From the NCBI RefSeq assembly GCF_001584145.1, contig NZ_CP013232.1, forward strand, positions 3,286,001 to 3,350,000: a DNA stretch of 64,000 bases, written 5' to 3'. Source of the DNA: Collimonas fungivorans. Its GTDB lineage: Bacteria > Pseudomonadota > Gammaproteobacteria > Burkholderiales > Burkholderiaceae_D. Of this stretch, positions 33,421-42,438 are shown one piece after another. The notes under the pieces were generated by a model. It had not been told where the DNA came from and searched no databases. It was given only the letters and a program-made list of their open reading frames with translations. The position numbers and the translations under genes were made by a program. The stretch's first letter is position 1. Every line of letters starts with the position of its first letter.

Positions 33421-34761
33421 TCAGTCCAGGGGCAGGCCCGCCTTGTCTTGTATCAGGGGCAGCGACAGCAGTGCGATCAGGGCGCAGCCGATGACATACC
33501 ACGAAGGCGCCAGGTTGCTGCCGGACAGCGCCATCAGTTCGGTCGCGAAAAACGGCGCAAAACCGCCGAAGATGGAAACGCCGACACAGTACACCACCGA
33601 CATGCCGGTGACGCGCACCGGCCGCGGAAACAGTTCCGGCAGCATCACCAGGCCGGGCACCGCAATGAAGGTAGTCAACAGCGACAGGACCGCGATAGCC
33701 GGCAGCAATACGGCGAGCTCCGCATGCGCGTTGATCAGCGCAAACGCGGGATAAATCACCAGCGCCAGCAGCACGCAGAATGCCGCAAACACTTTCTTGC
33801 GGCCGGCCCGGTCGGACAGCATGCCGGCCAGCGGCGCCACCAATGCGGCCACCGCCGCTGCAACACAGGCGGCTGCCAATCCGGCCGACATCGACATGTG
33901 CAGGATCTTTGTAGCGTAAGTCGGTATGTAGTACAGAGTGATGTAGATCGCCGCCGTGTTGCCCATGGTCAGCAAGATACCGGCCGCAATTTCCTTTTTG
34001 TGGTGCGCAAACACCTTGCTGATCGCATTGCCTTGCCTGCGCTTGTCAGGCCCGGGGGGGCCGTCGTCCAGCGTTTCATGCAGGTTGCGGCGGATGAACA
34101 CGCCTAGCGGGCCCATCAGCAAACCGATCGCAAACGGAATACGCCAGCCCCACCCTTCCAGCGATTCAGTAGTCAGGATGGTAGTCAGGAGCAAGCCGGT
34201 CAGCGCCCCCAGCAAAGCGCTCAGGTTCTGGCTGACAGCTTGCAAACCGCCATAGAATCCGCGCGAGCGGTTATCGGCATATTCCATCAGCAAGGAAGTC
34301 GAAGCGCCGATCTCGCCGCCCAGCGCGAAACCCTGGACCAGGCGCGCCGCCACGATCAGCAACGGCGCGGCGAGTCCGATCTGGGCATAGGTCGGGGCAA
34401 AAACGATCATCGCCGAACCGAGCGCCATGAGTTGCAAGGTCAAGGTCATCGCCGCCTTGCGGCCGACGCGGTCGGCGTAGGCGCCCAGCAACAGGCCGCC
34501 TATAGGCCTTGCCACGAATCCGATGCCGAAAGTGGCGGTGACCAGCAGCAGCTGGGCGATATCGCCATCCGCCGGAAAATACAGTTTGCCGATGATGATG
34601 GCGAAAAAGCTATACGAAGTGAACTCGAAGTATTCGAGGCCGTTGCCGATGGTGATGGCGGCAACCGCCTTGGCGCGCCCTATCTTTCCGCTGGCCGCAA
34701 ACGCCGGCGGCGCTGCTTTTTCCGCAACCGGAAGGCTGGTCTCAGCCTGGCTTATTTCCAT
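33421..34761 (-). CDS. MFS transporter of the metabolite:H+ symporter type, in hut operon
   Basis: A 446-residue 12-TM transporter. It begins after a 30-residue cytoplasmic N-terminus with AVAAITIGNGLEYFEFTSYSFFA, and the loop 2-3 motif GAYADRVGRK is canonical for MFS; ARPIGGLLLG and the RLVQGFALGGEIG segment place it in the MHS (metabolite/H+ symporter) group with ProP and KgtP-like proteins. Its position between hutU and hutH makes histidine or urocanate uptake the likely role, by inference. The AGGAG ribosome binding site is the last of several AGGA-like repeats in its leader. Confidence 0.85.
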   Translation of the reverse strand: MEISQAETSLPVAEKAAPPAFAASGKIGRAKAVAAITIGNGLEYFEFTSYSFFAIIIGKLYFPADGDIAQLLLVTATFGIGFVARPIGGLLLGAYADRVGRKAAMTLTLQLMALGSAMIVFAPTYAQIGLAAPLLIVAARLVQGFALGGEIGASTSLLMEYADNRSRGFYGGLQAVSQNLSALLGALTGLLLTTILTTESLEGWGWRIPFAIGLLMGPLGVFIRRNLHETLDDGPPGPDKRRQGNAISKVFAHHKKEIAAGILLTMGNTAAIYITLYYIPTYATKILHMSMSAGLAAACVAAAVAALVAPLAGMLSDRAGRKKVFAAFCVLLALVIYPAFALINAHAELAVLLPAIAVLSLLTTFIAVPGLVMLPELFPRPVRVTGMSVVYCVGVSIFGGFAPFFATELMALSGSNLAPSWYVIGCALIALLSLPLIQDKAGLPLD

Positions 34762-34773
34762 GAAACGTCTCCT

Positions 34774-34808
34774 GCTTGGGTTCCTGCTTGGGTTCCTGCT
34801 TAGTTCCC
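34774..34808 (-). repeat. 12-bp tandem repeat in leader of the hut MFS gene
   Basis: The plus-strand unit gcttgggttcct occurs at 34774-34785 and 34786-34797, followed by a diverged third copy (34798-34808). On the coding strand each copy presents an AGGAACC segment, so there are repeated SD-like sequences just upstream of the real AGGAG. Confidence 0.8.
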
Positions 34809-34887
34809 GCTTATCTGGCGCCGCCGTTGCCCGCTGTTTTAGGTATATGGCAACGGCGCAGCATTCGTCAGCGCTATCAGCGCAATA

Positions 34888-36588
34888 TCAACGATTAATC
34901 ATCGGCAGATTCAGCTTATGACGCTTGGCGCATTCGACCGCTGCCTCATAACCGGCATCGGCATGACGCATCACGCCGGAGGCGCAGTCGTTGACCAGCA
35001 CTCGCGCCAGGCGCTTGGCGGCTGCCTCGGTGCCATCGGCGACGATCACCATGCCGGCGTGCTGCGAATAACCCATGCCGACCCCACCGCCGTGATGCAG
35101 CGAAACCCAGGTGGCGCCGCCGGAAGTATTCAGCAAGGCGTTCAGCAACGGCCAGTCGGAAACCGCATCGGTGCCATCCTTCATGCTTTCGGTTTCGCGG
35201 TTCGGGCTGGCGACCGAACCGGTATCCAGGTGGTCGCGGCCAATCACGATTGGTGCCTTCAGTTCACCGGTGCGCACCATTTCGTTGAACGCGAGGCCGG
35301 CGATATGGCGCTCACCCAGTCCCAGCCAGCAGATCCGCGCCGGCAAGCCCTGGAAGGAGATGCGTTCGCGCGCCATGTCCAGCCAGCGGTGCACATGTTT
35401 GTTTTGCGGGAACAGTTCCTTGATCTTGGCGTCGGTCTTGTAGATATCTTCGGGATCGCCGGACAGCGCGACCCAGCGGAACGGTCCCTTGCCTTCGCAA
35501 AACAACGGCCGGATATAGGCCGGCACGAAACCGGGGAAATCGAAGGCGTTCTTGACGCCCTGGTCGAATGCAACCTGGCGGATATTGTTGCCGTAGTCGA
35601 CGGTCTTGATGCCCATCGCATGGAAATCCAGCATCGCTTGCACGTGCTGCGCACAGGATTGCGCAGCATCGGCAGTCAGCCTGGCTTGCTGCGACGGATC
35701 GTGCTGCGCGTCTACCCATTGCTCGACGCTCCAGCCTATCGGCAGGTAACCGTTGATCAGGTCGTGCGCGGAAGTCTGGTCGGTCACCAGGTCTGGCTTG
35801 ATGCCGCCGGCCTTGGCGCGCCTGACCAGTTCCGGCAGCACTTCGGCGGCATTGCCGAGCAAGCCGATGGAAATCGCTTCCTTGCGTTCGGTATGGTATT
35901 TGATCAGCTCCAGCGCATCGTCCAGGTTCTTGGCCTGCTTGTCGAGATAACGTGTGCGCAGGCGGAAATCGATGCTGGACTGCTTGCATTCGATCGTCAG
36001 CGAGGCAGCGCCGGCCAGGGTCGCCGCCAGCGGCTGGGCGCCGCCCATGCCGCCGAGGCCGGCGGTCAGTATCCAGCGTCCCGCCAGGTCGCCGCCGAAA
36101 TGCTGGCGCCCGGCTTCGGCAAAGGTTTCAAACGTGCCCTGCACGATGCCTTGGCTGCCGATGTAGATCCAGCTGCCGGCAGTCATCTGGCCATACATGA
36201 ACAAGCCCTTGCGGTCGAGTTCGTTGAAATGTTCCCAGTTGGCCCATTTCGGCACCAGGTTGGAATTGGCCAGCAGGACGCGAGGCGCATCGGCGTGGGT
36301 CTGGAATACGCCTACCGGCTTGCCGGACTGGATCAGCAGGGTCTGGTCGTCGTCCAGGTTGGTCAGCGCCTCGACGATCTTGTCGAAGCAGGCCCAGTCG
36401 CGCGCAGCGCGGCCGATGCCGCCGTAGACCACCAGGTCGTTCGGCCGCTCCGCCACTTCCGGATCGAGATTGTTCATCAACATGCGCAGCGGCGCTTCGG
36501 TCAGCCAGCTCTTGGCGGTCAGGGTGGTGCCGCGCGCGGCCCGGATGGTGCGGCTAGGGTCGCGCCGCGGATCTGTACTGGTGCTCAT
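34888..36588 (-). CDS. hutU: Urocanate hydratase (urocanase)
   Basis: A 566-residue cytoplasmic enzyme that hydrates urocanate to imidazolonepropionate using tightly bound NAD+. Clear family segments include [42 protein letters not shown], the nucleotide-binding [18 protein letters not shown] (near residue 180), and [23 protein letters not shown] close to the C-terminus. It is the first gene of the leftward hut operon, ~90 bases downstream of the HutC operator/promoter. The sequence is intact and of normal length. Confidence 0.96.
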   Translation of the reverse strand: MSTSTDPRRDPSRTIRAARGTTLTAKSWLTEAPLRMLMNNLDPEVAERPNDLVVYGGIGRAARDWACFDKIVEALTNLDDDQTLLIQSGKPVGVFQTHADAPRVLLANSNLVPKWANWEHFNELDRKGLFMYGQMTAGSWIYIGSQGIVQGTFETFAEAGRQHFGGDLAGRWILTAGLGGMGGAQPLAATLAGAASLTIECKQSSIDFRLRTRYLDKQAKNLDDALELIKYHTERKEAISIGLLGNAAEVLPELVRRAKAGGIKPDLVTDQTSAHDLINGYLPIGWSVEQWVDAQHDPSQQARLTADAAQSCAQHVQAMLDFHAMGIKTVDYGNNIRQVAFDQGVKNAFDFPGFVPAYIRPLFCEGKGPFRWVALSGDPEDIYKTDAKIKELFPQNKHVHRWLDMARERISFQGLPARICWLGLGERHIAGLAFNEMVRTGELKAPIVIGRDHLDTGSVASPNRETESMKDGTDAVSDWPLLNALLNTSGGATWVSLHHGGGVGMGYSQHAGMVIVADGTEAAAKRLARVLVNDCASGVMRHADAGYEAAVECAKRHKLNLPMINR

Positions 36589-36657
36589 GTTGACTCATCT
36601 CCTTAAAAATGGCTGCAGACCGATCTTTATCATTAAGATCGCTGGAAAACAAACAGC

Positions 36658-36697
36658 AAGTTGTATAGTCCAGTAAAATATAATGCCTATACAACTT
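36658..36697. promoter_or_regulatory. HutC-type operator (inverted repeat) between hutU and hutC
   Basis: Perfect 11-bp arms aagttgtatag (36658-36668) and ctatacaactt (36687-36697) separated by 18 bases. The TTGTATA/TATACAA cores fit the TGTATA-type sites bound by HutC in other proteobacteria. The proximal arm lies in the spacer of the leftward promoter and the distal arm downstream of its -10. Confidence 0.75.
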
Positions 36698-36703
36698 AGT
36701 CAA
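36675..36703 (-). promoter_or_regulatory. Predicted sigma-70 promoter of the hutU operon
   Basis: On the minus strand TTGACT (36703-36698), 17 bases, then TATTTT (36680-36675). The spacing is optimal and the -35 is a 5/6 match. It overlaps the HutC-type operator, so repression by promoter occlusion and induction by urocanate are expected. Confidence 0.6.
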
Positions 36704-36834
36704 CCGAATTTATGCAAGCAAGTAAAATTTATGTTGACTTCAAGGCCACTTGAACTCGCATACTTGGCTTGTCGGCAACTACGCTGGTAACTGAGTTAGT
36801 ATCCGTGATGAATTTCTTGAGTAGGAGCCTGCAT

Positions 36835-37545
36835 ATGCATGGCGCAACAAACAACAAAGCAGTCCCGGCATTTCAACAGGTCAAGGACCACGTCTTGCAG
36901 CAGATACGCAGCGGCGACTGGAAACCAGGCGACCTGATTCCCTCGGAACGCGAACTGATGCTGCAATTCAGCCTGTCGCGCATGACGGTCAACCGCGCCC
37001 TGCGCGAACTCACCGACAACCAGATGCTGGTGCGGATCCAGGGTTCGGGCACTTACGTCGCCCCTGGCAAATACCAGTCTACCCTGGTGGAGATACACAG
37101 TATCGACGATGAACTGGTGGCGCGCGGCCACCGCTACCGCAGCCAGGTGCTGACGCTGGAAGCCAGCAATGCGCCGGTCGCATTAAAAGCGCTGGGGCTG
37201 GAAAACGGGCCGGCCTTTCATTCCGTGATCGTGCATTTTGCCGACGACATCCCGATCCAGCTGGAAGACCGCTACACCAATCCGCAGCTGTTTCCCGATT
37301 ACCTGCAGCAGGATTTCCACCGGATCACGCCAAATCACTACATGGTGCAGATCGCGCCCCTGGACAAAGCCGAATACGGTATCGAATCGAAGATGCCGGA
37401 CGCCGCGGTGCGCAAGCTGCTGCAGATGGAAGCCGGCGAACCTTGCCTGCTGCTGTCGCGCCGCACCTGGGTGCGGCAGGCGCTGGCGACTTCGGTCACC
37501 TTGTGGCATCCCGGCTCGAGATATCAATTTACCGGCGGATTCTGA
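36835..37545 (+). CDS. hutC: Histidine utilization repressor, GntR/HutC family
   Basis: A 236-residue regulator. The N-terminal winged helix (AFQQVKDHVLQQIRSGDWKPGDLIPSERELMLQFSLSRMTVNRAL region) is typical GntR; the C-terminal UTRA ligand domain includes RYTNPQLFPDYLQQDF, ESKMPDAAVRKLLQM and a terminal FTGGF. HutC represses hut genes and releases DNA on binding urocanate. The start at 36835 has TAGGAG 8 bases upstream; the frame is open to 36769, but those residues do not fit the family. It is divergent from hutU across the operator. Confidence 0.93.
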   Translation: MHGATNNKAVPAFQQVKDHVLQQIRSGDWKPGDLIPSERELMLQFSLSRMTVNRALRELTDNQMLVRIQGSGTYVAPGKYQSTLVEIHSIDDELVARGHRYRSQVLTLEASNAPVALKALGLENGPAFHSVIVHFADDIPIQLEDRYTNPQLFPDYLQQDFHRITPNHYMVQIAPLDKAEYGIESKMPDAAVRKLLQMEAGEPCLLLSRRTWVRQALATSVTLWHPGSRYQFTGGF

Positions 37546-37557
37546 TCGGCGGCCACA

Positions 37558-37592
37558 GTAAACTTTCAATCGCCGCGGTAAAATTTCAATCG
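37558..37592. repeat. Direct repeat upstream of MFS-fpr pair
   Basis: gtaaactttcaatcg (37558-37572) and gtaaaatttcaatcg (37578-37592) match at 14 of 15 positions and are exactly 20 bp apart, i.e. on the same face of the helix. They lie 24 bp before the MFS start codon and could be paired regulator sites or a small duplication. Confidence 0.55.
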
Positions 37593-37615
37593 GAACGCTG
37601 CAAACAGGACCATCC

Positions 37616-39094
37616 ATGTCAGTCACCCCTACTGCGCCCGAAGCACCCTCCGCCAGCTGGGCGGACCTGCTGTCGGGGCGCAACGCCTTACGCTCCATCA
37701 CGCTGGCCGGCGGCATCGGCATGCACGCCACCAACGTCTATATCGTCACTACTATCCTGCCGTCGGTAGTCAGGGATATCGGCGGCCTGGAATACTATGC
37801 CTGGGCCACCTCGCTGTTTGTGGTGGCCTCCATCATCGCCGCCGGCCTGGCTTCGCGGCTGGTCGAATGGATCGGCTATCGCCCCGCCTGCCTGCTGGCG
37901 TTGCTGGTGTTTTCGCTCGGTTCGGCCGGCTGCGCGCTGGCGCCGCACATGGTATGGCTGCTGCTGGCGCGCACCATCCAGGGTTTCGGCGGCGGCGTGC
38001 TGGTGGCGCTGTCCTACGCCATGATCCGGGTGGTGTTTGCGCCGCCTTTGTGGTCGCGCGCCATGGCCTTGATGTCGGGCATGTGGGGGATTTCAACGCT
38101 ATCCGGCCCCGCCATCGGCGGCATGTTTGCACAGGCCGGCAGCTGGCGCGGTGCATTCTGGTCGCTGCTGCCGGCAGCCGTCATACTCGCGCTGCTGGTG
38201 CAGTTCACGTTGAAGGTTCCGGTAGAAACGCGTTCGGAAGAGAAAGCGAACAGCATTCCCATCACGAAAATACTGCTGCTGGCGGCGGCGGTGCTGTCGG
38301 TGTCGGCGGCCAGCCTGTTCAGCAGCGCCATCTTCAATATCGGCGGCATCCTGCTCGGCATCGCGCTGGTCGGCCTGATCGCCTGGCTGGAACAGCGTGG
38401 TGGCACGCGTTTGCTGCCGACCGGCGCGTTTTCCCTGCGCAGCCGCATCGGCGCCCTGTACGCCACCATGATCTTGATGATCCTGGGACTAACCACCGAA
38501 ATCTATGTGCCGTATTTCCTGCAGGTGATCCAGGGCCACTCGCCGCTGCTGGCCGGCTACCTGACCGGCATCATGTCCTGCGGCTGGACTTTGGCGGCGC
38601 TGCTGTTCTCCAGTTATGGCGGGACCCGCGCGAAATTTGTCATGAAAGCCGGGCCGCTGGTGGTGATCGCGGCATTGCTGGCGCTGTCGTTCATGCTGCC
38701 TTCGGCAGCGGCGTTGAACGACTACGGCCTGCTGCCCTTGTGCATCGCGCTGATACTGGTCGGTTTCGGCATAGGCATGGGCATGCCGCACCTGATGGCG
38801 AAAATATTGAGCAGCGCGCCCCCGGATGAAGGCAATCTCGCCGCTTATTCGCTCACCACCGTACAATTGTTTGCCACCGCCATCGGCGCCGCCCTGGCCG
38901 GCATGGTGACCTCGCTGGCCGGGCTGGCTGACCCGGGCGGTTTGCCCGGCGCCGCAAATGCGGCACAATGGCTGTTCATCTGTTTCGCGGCGGCCCCGCT
39001 GCTGGCTTTCTTTACGGTGCGCCAAGCCTTGCGCCCGAACGCCCCGGCCGCCGGCACAGTCCGCGGCGAACAACTACAGGAACCCCTGTCATGA
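37616..39094 (+). CDS. MFS transporter (drug:H+ antiporter type)
   Basis: A 492-residue, 12-14-TM permease. TM1 begins near residue 27 (ITLAGGIGMHATNVYIVTTILPSVV), resembling the DHA2-type VAL PTI motif region, and the loop motif ARTIQGFGGGVLVALSYAM is the usual antiporter-type segment of TM4-5. No binding-site residue defines the substrate. The stop overlaps the next start (ATGA), so it is translationally coupled to a ferredoxin-NADP reductase, an unusual partner for a transporter. Confidence 0.8.
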   Translation: MSVTPTAPEAPSASWADLLSGRNALRSITLAGGIGMHATNVYIVTTILPSVVRDIGGLEYYAWATSLFVVASIIAAGLASRLVEWIGYRPACLLALLVFSLGSAGCALAPHMVWLLLARTIQGFGGGVLVALSYAMIRVVFAPPLWSRAMALMSGMWGISTLSGPAIGGMFAQAGSWRGAFWSLLPAAVILALLVQFTLKVPVETRSEEKANSIPITKILLLAAAVLSVSAASLFSSAIFNIGGILLGIALVGLIAWLEQRGGTRLLPTGAFSLRSRIGALYATMILMILGLTTEIYVPYFLQVIQGHSPLLAGYLTGIMSCGWTLAALLFSSYGGTRAKFVMKAGPLVVIAALLALSFMLPSAAALNDYGLLPLCIALILVGFGIGMGMPHLMAKILSSAPPDEGNLAAYSLTTVQLFATAIGAALAGMVTSLAGLADPGGLPGAANAAQWLFICFAAAPLLAFFTVRQALRPNAPAAGTVRGEQLQEPLS

Positions 39095-39894
39095 GCAGCT
39101 CGCCTCCAAAAACACCGGTTTCCCAGCTCAAGGCCAGTACGGAAACCGTCACTAGCGTGCATTACTGGACCGACAAGCTGCTGTCGTTCCGCACCACGCG
39201 GCCGGCCGGCTACCAGTTCACGCCAGGTCAGTTTGCCCGGCTGGGAGTAACGGCCGGCGAGGAAACCCTGTGGCGTGCCTATTCGGTCACCTCGGCGGCG
39301 ACAGAAGACGAGTTGGAATATTTCCTGGTGCAGGTTCCCGGCGGCTTGTTCACTGAACAGTTGAAAGACCTGAAACCGGGTTACCCGATCCTGGTGGAAA
39401 AATTCAGCTACGGCTTCATGACCGTGGACCGGTTTGTAGATGGCGAGGATCTGTGGATGCTGGCCACCGGCACCGGTCTCGGCCCGTTCATCTCAATCCT
39501 GCAGGATCCGGCGGTATGGAAAAAATTCCGCAACCTGGTCCTGGTCCATTGTGTCAGGAACACCGAGGAGCTGGCGTACCAGGAGCTGCTGTCCGCGCTG
39601 CCGCTGCGCCCGGAACTGGCTGCCGGCGGCGCCAGGCTGCAATTGATACGCTCCACCACGCGCGATCGGCAGGCGGTCGCTCCCGGCAACCTGCAAGGCC
39701 GTATCACCACCCTGCTGAGCAGCGGAGAACTGGAAGCCGCGGCAGGCCTGGATATCACGGTGGAGAAATCACGCATCATGATGTGCGGCAATCCTGAAAT
39801 GATTACCGCCACCCGCGATATCCTGTACCAGCGCGGCCTGCGCCCTTGCCGGCGCGCTGTGCCTGGACAGTTCGTGACGGAAGATTACTGGTAA
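39091..39894 (+). CDS. fpr: Ferredoxin-NADP+ reductase
   Basis: A 267-residue flavoenzyme of the bacterial Fpr type. The FAD motif RAYSVTSAA (RxYS) is near residue 63, the NADP-binding LATGTGLGPFISIL near 120, VLVHCVRNTEELAYQ near 150 and MMCGNPEMI near 228; the C-terminus ends in EDYW with the aromatic residue that stacks on the flavin. It transfers electrons between NADPH and ferredoxin or flavodoxin. It begins within the stop codon of the MFS gene and ends 1 base before the convergent livF stop. Confidence 0.92.
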   Translation: MSSSPPKTPVSQLKASTETVTSVHYWTDKLLSFRTTRPAGYQFTPGQFARLGVTAGEETLWRAYSVTSAATEDELEYFLVQVPGGLFTEQLKDLKPGYPILVEKFSYGFMTVDRFVDGEDLWMLATGTGLGPFISILQDPAVWKKFRNLVLVHCVRNTEELAYQELLSALPLRPELAAGGARLQLIRSTTRDRQAVAPGNLQGRITTLLSSGELEAAAGLDITVEKSRIMMCGNPEMITATRDILYQRGLRPCRRAVPGQFVTEDYW

Positions 39895-39895
39895 T

Positions 39896-40588
39896 CTAGA
39901 TTTCCAGCCATTTCTGCCGTATCTCCGGATTGGCGCGCAATTCGGCCGGCGTCCCGGCAAACACGATCTGCCCGTGCCCCATCACCAGCAGGCGGTCGGA
40001 GATTTCCAGCGCGATGCCGAGTTTCTGCTCGACCAGCAATACACCCAGTCCTTGCACCCGCAATGCCAGCAAATGCCGCGCTACCGATTGCACCATATGC
40101 GGCGCCAGGCCTTCGGTCGGTTCGTCCACCATGATCAGCCGCGGCTTGCCCATCAGGCTGCGGCACAGGCTGAGCATCTGCTGTTCGCCGCCGGACAGCA
40201 AACCGGCAGCCACATGCTGGCGCGCCGCCAGCTGCGGCATCAGCTGCCACATCTCCTCGATCGCCACCCGTTCGCGCTGCTGGCCCAGGAGCAGATTCTG
40301 CTGCACCGTCAGCGTCGGAAATACTGCCCGCTCTTCCGGCACGTAAGCCAGGCCGCGCCGGGCAATCTGGAAAGTCTTCAAACCGTTCAGTTCGGCGCCG
40401 TTGAAACGCACCGAGCCGTGGCTGCGCAACATGCCCATGAGCGCTTTCAGGGTCGAGGAACGGCCGGCGCCGTTGCGCCCCAGCAGGCTGACGATTTCAC
40501 CCGCCCTGACGTCAAGATCGACACCGTGCAAGACCTGGCTTTGGCCGTAGAAAGCGTGCAAACCACGCACTTCGAGCAAGGCCGTCAT
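39896..40588 (-). CDS. livF: LivF-type ABC transporter ATPase with Arg in Walker A
   Basis: A 230-residue nucleotide-binding protein of the branched-chain amino acid (HAAT) family. Walker A reads GRNGAGRSS: the invariant Lys is Arg. The signature LLSGGEQQML and Walker B LIMVDEPTEGL are normal, and the H-loop position is Gln (VLLVEQK), as usual in LivF proteins. It pairs with LivG to energise LivHM. The start at 40588 overlaps livG by four bases (ATGA). The substrate is inferred only from family: branched-chain amino acids, other amino acids, amides or urea. Confidence 0.85.
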   Translation of the reverse strand: MTALLEVRGLHAFYGQSQVLHGVDLDVRAGEIVSLLGRNGAGRSSTLKALMGMLRSHGSVRFNGAELNGLKTFQIARRGLAYVPEERAVFPTLTVQQNLLLGQQRERVAIEEMWQLMPQLAARQHVAAGLLSGGEQQMLSLCRSLMGKPRLIMVDEPTEGLAPHMVQSVARHLLALRVQGLGVLLVEQKLGIALEISDRLLVMGHGQIVFAGTPAELRANPEIRQKWLEI

Positions 40589-41358
40589 GCTGCCGGCTCC
40601 GCTTCGGCGCTGCCGAGATAAGCTGCTTGCACCGCGCGATTGCCGCGGATCGCCGCCGGCGTGTCGCAAGCGATAATCCGGCCCTCGACCAGCACCGCAA
40701 TCCGGTCCACCAGCCCGAACACTACTTCCATATCGTGCTCGATCATCAGCAAGGTCTTGCCGATGCTGACGCTGCGGATCAGTTCTGCGGCCGCAGCCGA
40801 TTCGTCCCGGCTCATGCCGGCGGTCGGTTCGTCCAGCAGGATCAGGCCGGCGTCGCCGGCGATCGTGATGCCGATTTCCAGCGCGCGCTGGGCAGCATAG
40901 CTGAGGTCTCCGCCCAGGATATCGCGCTGCGCATGCAAACCGCATGACTGCAATACTTCTTCGGTGCGCTGGCTGACGGTACGCAGGGTCGACAAACGGC
41001 GCCAGAAGACATTGCGGTAGCCATGCGACGCCAATACGGCGACGCGCAGGTTTTCCCGGACGCTCAATTGCGGGAATATATTGGTAATCTGGAAGCTGCG
41101 CGCCAGGCCGAGGCGGTTGACCTGGAATGGACTGAGGCCGCTGATATCGCGGCCATGCAGCAGGATCTCGCCGCGGCTGGCGGCGGTGCGGCCCGAGATG
41201 AGGTCGAACAAGGTCGATTTCCCGGCGCCGTTGGGGCCGATCAGAGCCAGCCGTTCACCTTGTTTCAATTGCAGGTCTGCGCCGCGGATGATAGCCGTGT
41301 CGCCGAACTGCTTGTGCAGCTTGCGCAGTTCCAGGATAACCAGATCGGTTGCGCTCAT
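40585..41358 (-). CDS. livG: LivG-type ABC transporter ATPase with altered signature motif
   Basis: A 257-residue nucleotide-binding protein. Walker A is canonical (GPNGAGKST), Walker B reads LILLDEPTAG, and the H-loop His is present (LMIEHDMEVV). The C-loop, usually L-x-Y-G-x-Q-R in LivG, reads LSYAAQR, so the critical glycine is alanine. The Q-loop FQITNIFPQLSVREN is normal. It overlaps livM by four bases and livF by four, showing a tightly coupled operon. Confidence 0.88.
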   Translation of the reverse strand: MSATDLVILELRKLHKQFGDTAIIRGADLQLKQGERLALIGPNGAGKSTLFDLISGRTAASRGEILLHGRDISGLSPFQVNRLGLARSFQITNIFPQLSVRENLRVAVLASHGYRNVFWRRLSTLRTVSQRTEEVLQSCGLHAQRDILGGDLSYAAQRALEIGITIAGDAGLILLDEPTAGMSRDESAAAAELIRSVSIGKTLLMIEHDMEVVFGLVDRIAVLVEGRIIACDTPAAIRGNRAVQAAYLGSAEAEPAA

Positions 41359-42425
41359 AGGCCCGCCGTCCGCCGGTACAGCATTTCAATCAAGAATACG
41401 GACCCGCCCGCCAACAGCAGCAGGCCGGCAGAACGCAGCAAAAACGGCAGCAGAAATGACAACGTCAGCCGTCGAACAGAGGCCAGCCGCACCAGAACGC
41501 CGGCGATGCCGCCGGGCGCAAACAGCACCACGATCACAAACAGCAAGCCAAGGTACAGCTGCCAGCCTCGCGTATAGGTCGAAAGCAAGGCAGAAAACAG
41601 CACGCCGACCAAGGCTCCTATCATCGGCCCGAAGAAATAGCCGGTGCCGCCGATAAAGGTAAACAGCAGGATTTGCGCCGAACGCAGCAAACCCAGGTTT
41701 TCGGCGCTGGCGATTTCAAAATTGATGGCGGTCAGCGCGCCGCCGATACCTGCGAAGAACGCCGACAGCATGAACATCAGGTAGCGTACGCGGCGCGGAT
41801 CATGGCCAATGAAAGCCGCACGTTCCGGGTTGTCGCGCACGGCGTTGGCGATGCGGCCCAGCGGCGTGCGCGTCAGACCGTACATGACGGCGGCGCAGAC
41901 GAACAGCCAGACGGCGATCAGGTAATACACCTGCAGCTGTGAAGCAAAGTCGATGCCGAACAACGGCGCACCAAGCACGCGATCGGTGCTGATCCCGCTC
42001 TCGCCGCCGAACCATGCCGGCAGCATCAAGGCGCCAGCCGCCGCCAGTTCAACCAGCGCCAGGCTGATCATGGACAAGGCAGTACCCGATTTGCGGGTAG
42101 TGATAAAACCGAGCACGGCGCCGCACAGCAAACCGGCGCAACCGCCGACCAGCGGCACCAGCGCCAGCGCGGCCGGACTGCCGCCGGCCCAGCGGTTCAT
42201 CACGTGCACTGCCGCAAAGGCCGCCAGGCCCGCGCACACGGCGTGGCCGAAGGACAGCATGCCGGTCTGCCCGAGCAACATGTTGAAAGAAAGCGCCAGG
42301 ATCATCATGCTGCCGCACTGCGACAGCAGCGACAGCGCCGCGCTTTGCGGAAACACCCAGGGCGCCGCCAGCAACGCCAGCCCGAACACCAGCCAGATCC
42401 ACTTTCGCATCAAACGTTTCTCCAT
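41355..42425 (-). CDS. livM: LivM-type ABC transporter permease
   Basis: A 356-residue inner-membrane permease with about ten hydrophobic segments. The MLLGQTGMLSFGHAVCAGLAAF stretch near residue 48 and GRIANAVRDNPERAAFIGHDP near 195 (the cytoplasmic EAA-like coupling region) are the LivM hallmarks. It forms the translocation pore with LivH. An in-frame Met five codons later is an alternative start. It lies 14 bases after livH. Confidence 0.88.
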   Translation of the reverse strand: MEKRLMRKWIWLVFGLALLAAPWVFPQSAALSLLSQCGSMMILALSFNMLLGQTGMLSFGHAVCAGLAAFAAVHVMNRWAGGSPAALALVPLVGGCAGLLCGAVLGFITTRKSGTALSMISLALVELAAAGALMLPAWFGGESGISTDRVLGAPLFGIDFASQLQVYYLIAVWLFVCAAVMYGLTRTPLGRIANAVRDNPERAAFIGHDPRRVRYLMFMLSAFFAGIGGALTAINFEIASAENLGLLRSAQILLFTFIGGTGYFFGPMIGALVGVLFSALLSTYTRGWQLYLGLLFVIVVLFAPGGIAGVLVRLASVRRLTLSFLLPFLLRSAGLLLLAGGSVFLIEMLYRRTAGL

Positions 42426-42438
42426 CAGCGTTTGCCCA

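Noticed and set aside
36769..36834. Longer hutC start at 36769.
   Set aside because: The extra residues do not match HutC N-termini, and the ATG at 36835 has a well-placed TAGGAG.
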